Part shown: positions 37,936-50,257 of the stretch, one piece after another | Numbering within the stretch: the stretch's first letter is position 1 | Layout of the letters: every line of letters begins with the position of its first letter | NCBI RefSeq assembly: GCF_004795745.1 | Contig: NZ_SDGV01000006.1 | Location: forward strand, 1-64,000 | Source of the DNA: Vagococcus silagei | GTDB lineage: Bacteria; Bacillota; Bacilli; Lactobacillales; Vagococcaceae | Reading direction: 5' to 3' | DNA length: 64,000 nt | Program-made: the position numbers and the translations under genes | The notes under the pieces: model-generated | What the model saw: only the letters and a program-made list of their open reading frames with translations | What the model was told of the DNA's origin: nothing | The model's database searches: none

Positions 37936-38439
37936 TTAGAATGGTAAATCGTCATCCGAAATATCTACTTGTGATGAATTTCCAAATGGATTTGCATCAC
38001 GATCAAAATTCGGAGTTTCATTACTACTTGAATTTGCAGATTTATCAAATGATTGATTACTTGCATTACCAGAAAATTGATTATAATCATTTGACTGTTG
38101 TTGTCTTCGTTCTGAACTGCTTCGAGATTCTAATAATTGGAAATTCTCACAAACAACTTCTGTCACATAGACACGTTGTCCTTGTTGATTTTCATAATTA
38201 CGTGTTTGAATACGTCCAGTAACACCTAACAAAGTACCTTTGCGAGCATAATTCGCTAATGTTTCTGCTGGCTTTCTCCAAATCACACAGTTAATAAAAT
38301 CGGCTTCTCGCTCGCCACTTTGATTTGTAAAGTTACGATTGACTGCCAAAGTAAACGTCGCAACAGCTGATCCATTAGACGTAAAACGTAATTCTGGATC
38401 TTTAGTTAATCTTCCTACCAATACAACATTATTAATCAT
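37936..38439 (-). CDS. ssb: Single-stranded DNA-binding protein
   Basis: The 167-residue protein has an OB-fold domain (residues 1-105: [37 protein letters not shown]), a Gln/Asn/Ser-rich flexible linker, and the acidic C-terminal tip DDDLPF that recruits repair and replication proteins. It lies between rpsF and rpsR, as is usual. The rpsF-ssb gap carries a parS site. Confidence 0.97.
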   Translation of the reverse strand: MINNVVLVGRLTKDPELRFTSNGSAVATFTLAVNRNFTNQSGEREADFINCVIWRKPAETLANYARKGTLLGVTGRIQTRNYENQQGQRVYVTEVVCENFQLLESRSSSERRQQQSNDYNQFSGNASNQSFDKSANSSSNETPNFDRDANPFGNSSQVDISDDDLPF

Positions 38440-38462
38440 CTGTAAATCTCCCCTCGTTTTAA

Positions 38463-38478
38463 TGTTTCACGTGAAACA
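38463..38478. promoter_or_regulatory. parS centromere site (ParB/Spo0J binding)
   Basis: TGTTTCACGTGAAACA, a perfect 16-bp palindrome that matches the established bacterial parS consensus TGTTNCACGTGAAACA. It occupies the 42-nt gap between rpsF and ssb, about 8.4 kb from the oriC unwinding region. Confidence 0.92.
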
Positions 38479-38481
38479 TTT

Positions 38482-38778
38482 TTAGTTTTCTTCTTTTACG
38501 ATCATGTGACGTAAAATGTCACCACTGATTTTAGCAAGACGATCAAATTCATCTAATGCTTTTGAATCAGTTGCAGAAACTTTAACGATTTGGTAGATTC
38601 CTTCGCGGAAGTCTTGGATTTCGTAAGCTAAACGACGTTTTTCCCATAGCTTAGATTCTAATACTTCAGCACCGTTTTCTTTCAAGATTGAATCAAAACG
38701 ATCTACTAGAGCTGTTTTTGCTTCTTCATCAATGTTCGGACGAATAATGTATAAAATTTCATAATTTGCTGCGTTCAT
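38482..38778 (-). CDS. rpsF: 30S ribosomal protein S6
   Basis: The 98-residue protein has [20 protein letters not shown], then [23 protein letters not shown], the S6 signatures. First gene of rpsF-ssb-rpsR with SD AAGGAGG. Its leader carries a short perfect hairpin and a good promoter 90-110 nt upstream. Confidence 0.97.
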   Translation of the reverse strand: MNAANYEILYIIRPNIDEEAKTALVDRFDSILKENGAEVLESKLWEKRRLAYEIQDFREGIYQIVKVSATDSKALDEFDRLAKISGDILRHMIVKEEN

Positions 38779-38806
38779 TGATTTTCACCTCCTTATGGAC
38801 TTAAAG

Positions 38807-38826
38807 GTTCCTATTTGAATAGGAAC
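38807..38826 (-). promoter_or_regulatory. Hairpin in the rpsF leader
   Basis: A 9-bp perfect stem GTTCCTATT/AATAGGAAC with a 2-nt loop, in the mRNA leader of rpsF. S6-S18 autoregulatory leaders exist in many bacteria, but I could not identify the conserved CCG-bulge motif here, so an autoregulatory role is only possible. Confidence 0.5.
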
Positions 38827-38863
38827 AAGGAGAGCAAACTTATTTGTTTACTCACATTAGAAT

Positions 38864-38892
38864 ATTATACTCGTTTTTCGTACCAAAAGCAA
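38864..38892 (-). promoter_or_regulatory. rpsF promoter
   Basis: On the minus strand TTGCTT (38887-38892) and TATAAT (38864-38869) with 17-nt spacing, giving a leader of about 80 nt with the hairpin. Confidence 0.7.
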
Positions 38893-39039
38893 TAGAAATA
38901 TAATTAAAATAGTCTTTCTACCACAGAAAAAAACTTTCACTTTAAACATAAGTATTTTTGCAAGAAATTTTTTTACTGACAATTTATAGACTCATTTATG
39001 GTATATTTACGTTAATACAAAATTGGAGGATTAATTTTT

Positions 39040-39132
39040 ATGAATAAAAGAAAAAAATATTTCTTCATCGCACTCGCTGGTCTAATGACTGGTATGATTC
39101 TTTCTGCACTTGTTCGTCATTTTATTTTATAG
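39040..39132 (+). CDS. 30-residue single-pass membrane peptide
   Basis: A short frame of 31 codons: charged N-terminus MNKRKK, one hydrophobic segment (YFFIALAGLMTGMILSALV), and a short RHFIL tail. It has a GGAGGA ribosome binding site 9 nt before ATG and its own terminator, and lies on the plus strand opposed to the surrounding replication genes. These features favour a real small gene. No family is known to me. Confidence 0.6.
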   Translation: MNKRKKYFFIALAGLMTGMILSALVRHFIL

Positions 39133-39137
39133 GAAAC

Positions 39138-39177
39138 AAAAAGAGCATGATTAAAAAATGGAAATCAAGCTCTTTTT
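39138..39177. terminator. Bidirectional terminator
   Basis: AAAAAGAGC (39138-39146) pairs with GCTCTTTTT (39169-39177); an inner TGATT/AATCA extends the stem. Between the convergent small genes. Confidence 0.75.
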
Positions 39178-39189
39178 GTTTTTTTTAAA

Positions 39190-39453
39190 TTAGACGAACA
39201 TATCAGGATTTAAAAAAATTAAAATAAAATAGATTGGCATTATCAAAGCAACAACACTACTAATCACAAGAAATACTTTTTTTATTTTACTTTTCTTCTT
39301 CAAGTAAAGCGAGGCCATAATTCCTGTTATTGGTGTAAACAAAATGAGTGGAATCTTTTGTGGATCATAAAAAAAGAAAGATTGAACAATACAAACCATT
39401 GATACAATTAAGACAACGATATTAGCTGTTAGAACACCTTTACTGTTGTTCAT
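39190..39453 (-). CDS. Small membrane protein, unknown family
   Basis: The 87-residue protein has three hydrophobic segments (about 8-27, 34-50, 58-82) separated by KKKSKIKK. ATG 39453 lies 8 nt after AAGGAG; the longer frame to 39486 has no SD. The TGIMASLYLKKKSKIKK segment resembles small DUF-type membrane proteins of Gram-positives. No function can be assigned. It lies between gyrA and rpsF, an insertion relative to the common order. Confidence 0.65.
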   Translation of the reverse strand: MNNSKGVLTANIVVLIVSMVCIVQSFFFYDPQKIPLILFTPITGIMASLYLKKKSKIKKVFLVISSVVALIMPIYFILIFLNPDMFV

Positions 39454-39526
39454 TTCTTCAACTCCTTTTGTTATGTTTATTACCATTATATCACTTGTGT
39501 TCGCTAACTATAAAACATCAAAAAAA

Positions 39527-39552
39527 TAGCCGTCACATTTTTGTAACGACTA
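39527..39552 (-). terminator. gyrA terminator
   Basis: On the minus-strand RNA an 11-bp stem with two G-U pairs (39527-39537 with 39542-39552) is followed by TTTTTTTG. The gene on the other strand gains no full stem, so the orientation is clear. Confidence 0.7.
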
Positions 39553-39568
39553 CTTTTCTCTCTTTACG

Positions 39569-42070
39569 CTATTCTTCAGTCATATCTTTTATCTCATTCT
39601 TTTTAGCTGACTCTTCAATTGCGTCAGTTGTTATTTCTTCTTCAGGCTCAACTTTAGCCATTGTTGATACAAACGCATCTTCTTCTAAACGAATTAAACG
39701 AACACCTTGAGTCGAACGTCCTGTTTGTGACACATTATCCACGTTGAAACGAATAATCACACCTCGGTTCGTAATAATCATAATATCTTCATCACCTGTA
39801 ACAGTTGTTAAACCTGCCAGTTTGCCATTTTTAGCCGTGATATTGACTGTTTTAATTCCTTTACCACCACGACCCTTAACTGGATACTCTGTTGCAAAAG
39901 TACGTTTACCGTAGCCATTTTCTGTAATAACGAGTACTTCACTTTCTGGTGAGATAATATCCATACCGATGACATAATCTTCCTCACGTAAACGAATACC
40001 ACGTACACCAGAAGCAGAACGTCCCATCGAACGAACATCTGTTTCTCTGAATGTTACTGAATATCCTTTATGTGTACCGATGATCATGTTTTGTTTGCCG
40101 TCGGTTAAGGCAACATTAATTAGTTTGTCACCTTCTCTTAAACCAATTGCTTTTAACCCGTTAGTACGAATATTAGCAAATTCAGTGACTGCAGTTCTTT
40201 TTACGGTTCCTAATTTAGTTGTAAAAAAGAGATATTGATCTTCTTCTGCTTGACCAGCAATACTTATAATCGCCTCAATTTCTTCTGATGAATCGATGCC
40301 TAATAAGTTAATAACAGGAATACCTTTCGCTGTACGGCCATATTCTGGTATCTCATAGCCTTTCGCACGATATACCTTACCTGTATCGGTAAAGAATAAT
40401 AAAGTATCATGTGTCGAACAAGAAACAAGATTTTCAACAAAATCATCATCATGAACGCCCATACCTTGAACGCCACGTCCACCTCTGTTTTGAGTTCTAA
40501 ACTCTGTACTTGGCAAACGTTTTACATAACCATTATGCGTTAATGTAATCACGACATCTTCTTCTTCGATTAAATCTTCATCTTCAAGACTCAACACTTC
40601 ACCGACTAATAATTCAGTACGGCGAGCGTCGTTGTATTTACGTTTGATTTCATCGAGTTCTTCGCTAATAATACTTAAAACACGATGATGATTAGCTAAA
40701 ATATCTTTCATATCTTCAATAAATTTCAATAATTCTTGATATTCATTCTCGATTTTATCACGTTCTAAGCCTGTTAATCGACGCAAACGCATATCTAGGA
40801 TAGCTTGTGCTTGGCGATCTGATAAATCAAATTTTTCAATTAAACCAGTTTTTGCCACCTCATCAGATTGTGATGAACGAATTAAATGAATAATCTCATC
40901 AATATGATCTAAAGCAATCCGTAAACCTTCTAAAATATGGGCACGTGCTTCAGCTTTATTCTTATCAAATTCAGTTCTTCTGACAATAACTTCTTCTTGA
41001 TGCGCTAAATAGTGTTCTAAAATTTGTTTTAAACTTAAAACTTTCGGGACACCATTTACAATCGCCAACATATTAAAGCCAAAACTTGTTTGTAATGATG
41101 TTAATTTATACAAGTTATTTAACACTACTGTTGCACTCACATCACGTCGAACTTCAATCACGATTCGCATGCCCAAACGAGAAGATTCATCTCTAAGATG
41201 AGTAATCCCATCAACACGTTTTTCACGATGTAATTCGGCAATTCGTTCAACTAATTTAGCTTTATTGACCATATAAGGAATTTCAGTAATAACAATACGT
41301 TCTTTTCCACTTGGAAGTTCTTCAATCTCAACTTTCGCGCGAACAATAATTTTACCTTTTCCTGTCTCATAAGCTTTTCTAATTCCTGATTTTCCCATAA
41401 CAAGTGCACCTGTTGGAAAATCGGGACCAGGTAAAACTTCCATCAATTCAGCCGTTGTAACTTCTTTATTTTCCATCAATAATTTTACAGCATCAATAAC
41501 TTCACCTAAATTATGTGGTGGAATATTAGTTGCCATCCCAACCGCAATCCCTGTCGTACCATTGACAAGTAGATTTGGAAATCTTGCTGGTAAGACAGAA
41601 GGTTCTCTTTCTGTCTCATCATAGTTTTCTTGAAAATCAACGGTGTTTTTATTAATATCGCGTAACATTTCAACCGCAATTTTACTCATACGAGCTTCAG
41701 TATAACGCATTGCCGCTGCCCCGTCTCCATCGACAGAACCAAAGTTACCGTGACCATCAACAAGTAATTGACGATAGCTAAATGGTTGCGCCATACGAAC
41801 CATTGACTCATAAATAGCACTATCACCATGCGGATGGTACTTACCCATAACATCCCCAACAATACGAGCTGATTTTTTATGTGCCTTATCCGGTGTCACA
41901 CCCATTTCATTCATACCGTAAAGAATACGGCGATGAACTGGTTTTAACCCATCCCGAACATCAGGCAATGCACGTGACACAATAACACTCATGGCATAAT
42001 CAATAAATGATGTTTCCATTTCTTCTGTCAAATTAATGTCCGTGATATTATTAATCATTTCTTCTGACAT
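39569..42070 (-). CDS. gyrA: DNA gyrase subunit A
   Basis: The 833-residue subunit carries out DNA breakage and rejoining in gyrase. The catalytic Tyr lies in [13 protein letters not shown]. The quinolone-determining segment reads [10 protein letters not shown], with the usual Ser and Glu unmutated. The C-terminal beta-pinwheel follows ([11 protein letters not shown] GyrA-box), then an acidic tail. It follows gyrB by 22 nt. Confidence 0.98.
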   Translation of the reverse strand: MSEEMINNITDINLTEEMETSFIDYAMSVIVSRALPDVRDGLKPVHRRILYGMNEMGVTPDKAHKKSARIVGDVMGKYHPHGDSAIYESMVRMAQPFSYRQLLVDGHGNFGSVDGDGAAAMRYTEARMSKIAVEMLRDINKNTVDFQENYDETEREPSVLPARFPNLLVNGTTGIAVGMATNIPPHNLGEVIDAVKLLMENKEVTTAELMEVLPGPDFPTGALVMGKSGIRKAYETGKGKIIVRAKVEIEELPSGKERIVITEIPYMVNKAKLVERIAELHREKRVDGITHLRDESSRLGMRIVIEVRRDVSATVVLNNLYKLTSLQTSFGFNMLAIVNGVPKVLSLKQILEHYLAHQEEVIVRRTEFDKNKAEARAHILEGLRIALDHIDEIIHLIRSSQSDEVAKTGLIEKFDLSDRQAQAILDMRLRRLTGLERDKIENEYQELLKFIEDMKDILANHHRVLSIISEELDEIKRKYNDARRTELLVGEVLSLEDEDLIEEEDVVITLTHNGYVKRLPSTEFRTQNRGGRGVQGMGVHDDDFVENLVSCSTHDTLLFFTDTGKVYRAKGYEIPEYGRTAKGIPVINLLGIDSSEEIEAIISIAGQAEEDQYLFFTTKLGTVKRTAVTEFANIRTNGLKAIGLREGDKLINVALTDGKQNMIIGTHKGYSVTFRETDVRSMGRSASGVRGIRLREEDYVIGMDIISPESEVLVITENGYGKRTFATEYPVKGRGGKGIKTVNITAKNGKLAGLTTVTGDEDIMIITNRGVIIRFNVDNVSQTGRSTQGVRLIRLEEDAFVSTMAKVEPEEEITTDAIEESAKKNEIKDMTEE

Positions 42071-42092
42071 GAACGATTCTCCTTATATTTTT

Positions 42093-45162
<3,070 letters not shown>

Positions 45163-45163
<1 letters not shown>

Positions 45164-45411
45164 TACTCATCACGATTTGAATCAGTACTTGAGACCATAA
45201 AAAAGGTTCCAACTTCCGGAACTTCAATCATCATCTCAGCGTATAGTTTACGTCCACGACGATTTTCAACTTCACCATCAACATAAACAACATTTTCTTG
45301 TAAGAACCACTTAGCCATCCCTCCACTAGAGATAACATTGATTTCTTTTAAGAATTGTCCCAAAGTGATGTATTCTGCTGTTAAAATAAATTTTTCTTTC
45401 ACAATTTTCAC
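45163..45411 (-). CDS. yaaA: S4-domain RNA-binding protein YaaA
   Basis: The 82-residue protein has an S4-like domain with ITLGQFLKEINVISSGGMAKWFL and VYVDGEVENRRGRKLY. The gene sits between dnaN and recF in many Firmicutes; the product is thought to bind rRNA. It probably has its own promoter in the 257-nt gap after the dnaN terminator. Confidence 0.9.
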
Positions 45412-45611
45412 CTATTCTTCTCCATTATAGACCACTTTATTATACCTTTTTTATGTGATAAAAACAAATAATCTTTCATATAATCACTTTTAAACACGTT
45501 AAAACATTTTTAGATAGTTTTATCGTATTTTTTTAAAACACGCTAAAACGTAAAAATAAGTCACTTATTTGAAAATATGTTTTTATCTGAAAATTTTTTG
45601 AAATTCAAAAA

Positions 45612-45651
45612 AACTTCAAATGAAACAGAAGTTACTGGATCATTTGAAGTT
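45612..45651 (-). terminator. dnaN terminator
   Basis: A 12-bp stem AACTTCAAATGA (45612-45623) pairs with 45640-45651; on the minus strand it is followed by TTTTTTT. Confidence 0.82.
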
Positions 45652-45668
45652 AATTTTTTTTATTTTTC

Positions 45669-46799
45669 TTAATTTGTTCGTACAGGGGTGATTAGTTGGA
45701 TAAAGTCAACATCACCATCTGCTGGTTGTAATGTAAACGGACGAATTGGTGAAATAAAATTAATTTTGATATCAATTGGTCCAAATGATTTTAAAGAGTC
45801 TTTCATATAATCAGGGTTAAAGGATATTTCAATTGGATCACCTGTAACTGATAGGTAACTTAATTTTTCTTCAACATTTCCGATTTCAGGTGAATTTCCA
45901 TAAATCATCACATTTTCAGAATCAATTTTTAAACGAACAATATTATTACGTCCTTCGTGAGATAACAATGAAGCTCTATCAATTGCTGATAAAAGTTCCG
46001 GTACACTAAAAGTGATTTCTGTATTAAAACTTGTCGGTATTAAACGATTTGTGTCAGGATAGTTCCCTTCTAACAGACGTGAATAAAATAACGTATTCTC
46101 AGTTTTAAATAACACTTGGTTATCCATCATTGAAATAGACACTAATTCTTCTTCGTCTTTTATTGTTTTTGATAATTCTTGTAAACTTTTTCCAGGAATT
46201 ACAACATCAAAATCTTGATTTTCGCCTTCAACTGAAATGACACGTTGACTTAAGCGATGGCTGTCAGTTGCAACAGCTAATAATTGGTTATCTTTCAAAA
46301 TCATATGTAACCCAGTTAAAATCGGACGATTTTCTTGCAACGAAACAGCAAATACTGTTTCGTTAACTAATTTATTCAAGATACGTGCTGGCAATTTAAA
46401 TGCTTGATCTTGATTAATGACAGGTAAGTGAGGATAGTTATCCGCATTTAAACCATTAACGTTAAATAATGCTTTTCCAGAAGAAATAATAACTTGTTGG
46501 TTATCTCCTAATTCTAGAGTTAATGTATCTTCTGGTAATTTTCGGATAATATCATTAAAGAATCTTGCTTGTAAAACAATTGATCCTGTACTCTCAATGA
46601 GCATATTGGCTTTTTCATCATTAACACTTAAAAAAGTTTCAATTGAAATATCTGCGTTACTTCCTGTTAAAGTTAAACCATTTTCAGTTAATTTAATTTT
46701 TACCCCAGTTAAAATAGGAATCGTTGTTTTTCCAGAGATAGCTCTTTGAACTGTTGCTAATTCTTCAAGAAATGCACTTCGATTTAAAGTTACTTTCAT
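45669..46799 (-). CDS. dnaN: DNA polymerase III beta sliding clamp
   Basis: The 376-residue clamp consists of three repeated clamp domains. The N-terminus MKVTLNRSAFLEELATVQRA and C-terminal PIRPFTLQP block are characteristic. It follows dnaA across the origin unwinding region, with SD AGGAGC. Confidence 0.97.
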   Translation of the reverse strand: MKVTLNRSAFLEELATVQRAISGKTTIPILTGVKIKLTENGLTLTGSNADISIETFLSVNDEKANMLIESTGSIVLQARFFNDIIRKLPEDTLTLELGDNQQVIISSGKALFNVNGLNADNYPHLPVINQDQAFKLPARILNKLVNETVFAVSLQENRPILTGLHMILKDNQLLAVATDSHRLSQRVISVEGENQDFDVVIPGKSLQELSKTIKDEEELVSISMMDNQVLFKTENTLFYSRLLEGNYPDTNRLIPTSFNTEITFSVPELLSAIDRASLLSHEGRNNIVRLKIDSENVMIYGNSPEIGNVEEKLSYLSVTGDPIEISFNPDYMKDSLKSFGPIDIKINFISPIRPFTLQPADGDVDFIQLITPVRTN

Positions 46800-46823
46800 G
46801 TGTATGCTCCTTTTAATTCATAT

Positions 46824-46851
46824 AATAATAAATAGTAATAGTAGTAGGGCC
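46824..46851. promoter_or_regulatory. oriC: oriC basal unwinding element: DnaA-trio array and GC cluster
   Basis: Plus-strand trinucleotides TAG TAA TAG TAG TAG at 46833-46847 (read 3'-5' as GAT repeats) run directly into GGCC (46848-46851), with a further AT-rich stretch to their left and DnaA boxes to their right. This is the arrangement described for the Bacillus subtilis DnaA-trio: boxes, GC-rich cluster, trios. Confidence 0.82.
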
Positions 46852-46860
46852 TGTTAGTAC

Positions 46861-46953
46861 TGTGGAAAAATAGGCTTTGTGGATAACTGTCAAGTAAAAA
46901 CGCTTGTTGATAACCTGTGGATAAGTCTAAAGTTAAAATGTTACTTTTCCACA
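46861..46953. promoter_or_regulatory. oriC: oriC DnaA-box cluster between dnaA and dnaN
   Basis: Perfect boxes (TTATCCACA, complement TGTGGATAA) at 46878-46886 and 46916-46924; one-mismatch boxes at 46861-46869, 46905-46913 and 46945-46953. Four read in one orientation and the last is reversed. Confidence 0.92.
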
Positions 46954-46965
46954 GTACTAAAAAAA

Positions 46966-48309
46966 CTATTGATTTAGTTGCTGCTTGATATCAGTAATTT
47001 CTTTTTGAATTGTGATATCTGTTTCAAGAAGCTGTTGAATTTTTTCATGTGCATGAATGACTGTTGTATGATCTTTTCCGCCAAACTCAGCACCAATTTT
47101 TGGTAGCGAGTTGTCAGTCAATTCTCGTGATAAAAACATTGCGATTTGTCTAGGAACAACGATTGTTTTAACACGTTTCTTCCCTTTTAAATCTTTAAGT
47201 TTAATATGATAGTATTTACAAACTTCTTCTTGAATTAATAGAATCGATAATTCTTTTTTACGTGATGCAGGTTTTAAACTTTTAAGTGCATCAGCAGCTA
47301 AACTTGTTGTAATTTCACTGCCACTCATTGCCGAATAAGCTTGAACACGTACTAACGCACCTTCAAGTTCACGAATATTTGAGTCAATTTGACCAGCAAT
47401 ATAACTTAAGGTGTCATCAGGGATTTCCAGATTTTCAGAGTCAGCTTTTTTTCGCAAAATGGCGATTCTGGTTTCCAAATCGGGTGGTGTGATGTCGACA
47501 GAGAGTCCCCACGCAAATCGTGAAACAAGCCGTTCTTGTAATTTGGGAATTTCATTTGGTAAGCGATCACTCGTTAATACAATTTGGCGGCCATCATTAT
47601 AAAGAGTATTGAACGTATGGAAAAATTCTTCTTGTGTTCCTTCTTTGTCAGCAAAGAATTGAATATCATCGACAAGTAAAAGATCCACACTACGATACTC
47701 TTGTCTAAATGCTTCTGACGTTCTATTTTGAATCGAATTGATAAAGTCATTTGCAAAAGATTCACTAGTCACATATTTAATTTTTGCATCAGGTTGATTT
47801 GCTAACATCTGATGTCCGATAGCATGCATTAAATGCGTTTTTCCTAGACCAACACCACCATAGAAAAAGAGTGGGTTGTAAGTCGCGCCGGGATCTTCTG
47901 CAACAACTAATGCTGCGGCATGTGCCATCTGGTTTCCTTTTCCAATAACAAAAGTATCAAAGGCGTACTTTGGATTAAGAAGTGCTTTTTTACTATTTTG
48001 AATGACAATATCAGAGACTTCAGTTGTTTTTTTGACAACGACTTCTTCAGTTTTAGGTTGTTCATTTTGAATAATAAAGACCGGTGTAATTTCGCCACCA
48101 GTTAATTTAAAGCCTGTTTCAACAATTTTACTAGCTAGATTTTTTTCCCAATATTCTTTATGTAAAGCAGAGGGTACTTCGATGGTTAAAATATTATTTT
48201 CAAGACTAATCGGAGTGGCTTGTTCGATCCATGCATTAAAACTGGGTGGCGTTAAGATTTTTCGATAGTCATCTTCTAATTCTTTCCATATAAAATCAAT
48301 ATTTGGCAT
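46966..48309 (-). CDS. dnaA: Chromosomal replication initiator DnaA
   Basis: The 447-residue AAA+ initiator has domain I ([19 protein letters not shown]), Walker [14 protein letters not shown], Walker [14 protein letters not shown], and the domain IV DNA-binding signature [15 protein letters not shown]. The open frame extends 12 codons upstream, but ATG 48309 with AAAGGGGGA fits the family start. It is flanked by DnaA boxes on both sides, so autoregulation is likely. Confidence 0.98.
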   Translation of the reverse strand: MPNIDFIWKELEDDYRKILTPPSFNAWIEQATPISLENNILTIEVPSALHKEYWEKNLASKIVETGFKLTGGEITPVFIIQNEQPKTEEVVVKKTTEVSDIVIQNSKKALLNPKYAFDTFVIGKGNQMAHAAALVVAEDPGATYNPLFFYGGVGLGKTHLMHAIGHQMLANQPDAKIKYVTSESFANDFINSIQNRTSEAFRQEYRSVDLLLVDDIQFFADKEGTQEEFFHTFNTLYNDGRQIVLTSDRLPNEIPKLQERLVSRFAWGLSVDITPPDLETRIAILRKKADSENLEIPDDTLSYIAGQIDSNIRELEGALVRVQAYSAMSGSEITTSLAADALKSLKPASRKKELSILLIQEEVCKYYHIKLKDLKGKKRVKTIVVPRQIAMFLSRELTDNSLPKIGAEFGGKDHTTVIHAHEKIQQLLETDITIQKEITDIKQQLNQ

Positions 48310-48365
48310 TTCTATCCCCCTTTTTAATTTAGTAGGCTTTCCCATTCTAGCATTAAATAAAAAAG

Positions 48366-48656
48366 TTTTCCACTGGTTTCACGGCATGTGGATAACAAAA
48401 TAACAGATTTAACAATGAGTTTTCCACAGAACAGAATAAATATGTGGATATTTTAAAAAGTTTAATAAATACTCACAAGTTATACACACAAAGTAATCTT
48501 AATTCTAAAAGCTTTCCAAAAGTTATTAACAACGAAAAACAAAAATGTGGAAAACTATTAACAGGCTGTGGACTTGTGGATAAAAAGCTTAAAAGTTTAA
48601 AAGTCATTCAAGAAGAAATTTATATTTTAAACATTATTGTGGATAAGTTTTAATTA
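48366..48656. promoter_or_regulatory. oriC: oriC DnaA-box cluster upstream of dnaA
   Basis: Perfect boxes at 48387-48395, 48575-48583 and 48648-48656; near-consensus boxes at 48366-48374, 48420-48428, 48443-48451, 48480-48488 (TTATACACA) and 48546-48554. The 480-nt region between dnaA and rpmH carries no gene and becomes AT-rich toward rpmH. This is the second half of a bipartite origin and probably also controls dnaA transcription. Confidence 0.9.
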
Positions 48657-48705
48657 ATTGTGAATTGTTTTTAGAAATTTTTTAAAAGATAATTACAGAG
48701 AATAG

Positions 48706-48735
48706 TTGACAAAAATGGTATTCCCTTTGTATACT
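48706..48735 (+). promoter_or_regulatory. rpmH promoter
   Basis: TTGACA (48706-48711) and TATACT (48730-48735) with 18-nt spacing, 55 nt upstream of rpmH. Confidence 0.78.
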
Positions 48736-48789
48736 GTTATAGTCTGTCTAAGTGATTTAGAAATAGACTGTTTTTAGGAGGTGGATTTC

Positions 48790-48924
48790 ATGAAAAGAAC
48801 ATATCAACCAAAAAAACGTAAACGCCAAAAAGTGCATGGTTTCCGTAAACGCATGAGCACGAAAAATGGTCGTCGCGTATTAGCTAGTCGACGCCGTAAA
48901 GGAAGAAAAGTATTAGCTGCTTAA
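48790..48924 (+). CDS. rpmH: 50S ribosomal protein L34
   Basis: The 44-residue highly basic protein starts [18 protein letters not shown], with the family core [28 protein letters not shown] lies 7 nt before ATG. First gene of the right replichore, followed by its own terminator before rnpA. Confidence 0.97.
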   Translation: MKRTYQPKKRKRQKVHGFRKRMSTKNGRRVLASRRRKGRKVLAA

Positions 48925-48951
48925 ATCACTGAGTTTATACATCAGTGATTT
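48923..48951 (+). terminator. rpmH terminator
   Basis: A 10-bp stem AAATCACTGA/TCAGTGATTT overlaps the stop codon and is followed by a run of T. It likely lowers rnpA expression relative to rpmH. Confidence 0.82.
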
Positions 48952-49055
48952 TTTTTTATAATTTTTTTTATTAAAAAGAGAGATAAAAATTATGACTTTA
49001 TGCTATGATTAAGGTATTGCTAAGTCATAAATATGTAGAATTAAAGGGATGTCAA

Positions 49056-49394
49056 ATGGAAAAATCATATCGTGTAAAAAAAGAGATAGACTTTCAAACT
49101 ATTATTAAGAATAAACAGTCTTTTGCGAATCGAAATTTTGTTGTCTATTTTAAAGAAAACGATCAGAACGCACATTTTCATGTCGGCATATCTGTAGGAA
49201 AAAAAGTAGGAAATGCAGTAAAACGAAATCGTGTAAAGCGTTTGATTCGGCATTCATTATATGAGTTAAGAGATGAAATTAAACCAACTTATGATATTAT
49301 TTTAATTGCTAGGCCAAGTATTTCAGATTTATCATTTGATGAAGTCAAAAAAAATACTCGACACGTATTGAATTTAGCAAATTTAATCAAGTAA
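49056..49394 (+). CDS. rnpA: Ribonuclease P protein component
   Basis: The 112-residue basic protein supports the catalytic RNA of RNase P. It has the VGKKVGNAVKRNRVKRLIR signature at about residues 47-65. The open frame begins 17 codons earlier, but ATG 49056 follows AAAGGGATG and gives the family start MEKSYRVKKEIDF. Confidence 0.96.
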   Translation: MEKSYRVKKEIDFQTIIKNKQSFANRNFVVYFKENDQNAHFHVGISVGKKVGNAVKRNRVKRLIRHSLYELRDEIKPTYDIILIARPSISDLSFDEVKKNTRHVLNLANLIK

Positions 49395-49408
49395 GCGAGG
49401 GTTACTGA

Positions 49409-50230
49409 GTGAAGAAATACAAAAAAATATTACTTTTTACAAGTATGCTGATGTTAGTCTTTGTTTTAACTGGTTGTGGAACCGGTGAGATTACGGCTGA
49501 TAGTACAGGAATTTGGGATCGCTATATTGTCTATTATTTTGGGCAAGCAATTAAGTTCCTATCTTTTGGTGGCAACGCCGGTGTGGGGATTATTCTTTTC
49601 ACTTTAATTGTCAGAGTTTTGTTAATGCCTTTAATGCATTATCAAACGAAGAGTATGCGTAAAACGCAAGATTTACAGCCTAAATTAAAGGCTTTGCAAG
49701 AAACGTATTCTTCAAAGGATCCTGAAACAGCACGTAAATTACAAGAAGAGCAACAACGTTTATATTCTGAAGCAGGTGTCAATCCGATGTCAGGGTGTTT
49801 ACCACTGCTCGTTCAATTGCCGATTATGATGGCTGTGTGGCAATCAATTTCAAGAATGCCGGAATTAACGAATGGTAATTTTTTATGGTTAGAATTAGGT
49901 AAAGCCGATCCATTTTATATTTTACCGATTTTAGCAGCGATTTTTACTTTTATCAGTACAAAATTAACATCAATGAGTCAAGCAGACTCACCTGGTGCAA
50001 TGAAGATTATGAATTACATGATGCCAATAATGATCCTTGTTATGGGGGTTAAGTTAGCGAGTGGGTTATCACTTTATTGGGTAATCTCAAATGCTTTCCA
50101 AGTGGTACAAACATTATTAATTAATAATCCATTTAAAATAAAACAAGAACGTGAAGCAGAAGAACAGAAAAAACGCGACATCGAAAAAGCGTTGCGTAAA
50201 GCAAATATGTCTAAGAAAAAGAAAAAATAA
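49409..50230 (+). CDS. yidC: Membrane protein insertase YidC, lipoprotein type
   Basis: The 273-residue Oxa1/YidC insertase has a lipobox VLTGC with Cys23, then five membrane segments, including GVGIILFTLIVRVLLMPL with the conserved cavity Arg, and VNPMSGCLPLLVQLPIMMAVW. The charged C-terminal tail KKRDIEKALRKANMSKKKKK may contact the ribosome. Start is GTG 49409. Lies between rnpA and jag as usual. Confidence 0.95.
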   Translation: MKKYKKILLFTSMLMLVFVLTGCGTGEITADSTGIWDRYIVYYFGQAIKFLSFGGNAGVGIILFTLIVRVLLMPLMHYQTKSMRKTQDLQPKLKALQETYSSKDPETARKLQEEQQRLYSEAGVNPMSGCLPLLVQLPIMMAVWQSISRMPELTNGNFLWLELGKADPFYILPILAAIFTFISTKLTSMSQADSPGAMKIMNYMMPIMILVMGVKLASGLSLYWVISNAFQVVQTLLINNPFKIKQEREAEEQKKRDIEKALRKANMSKKKKK

Positions 50231-50257
50231 CGACTATACTATGAGGAGGTTTGTGTG

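Noticed and set aside
38807-38826. Named S6-S18 autoregulatory motif in the rpsF leader
   Set aside because: A hairpin is present, but the conserved bulge motif of that family could not be identified, so only a generic leader hairpin is listed.
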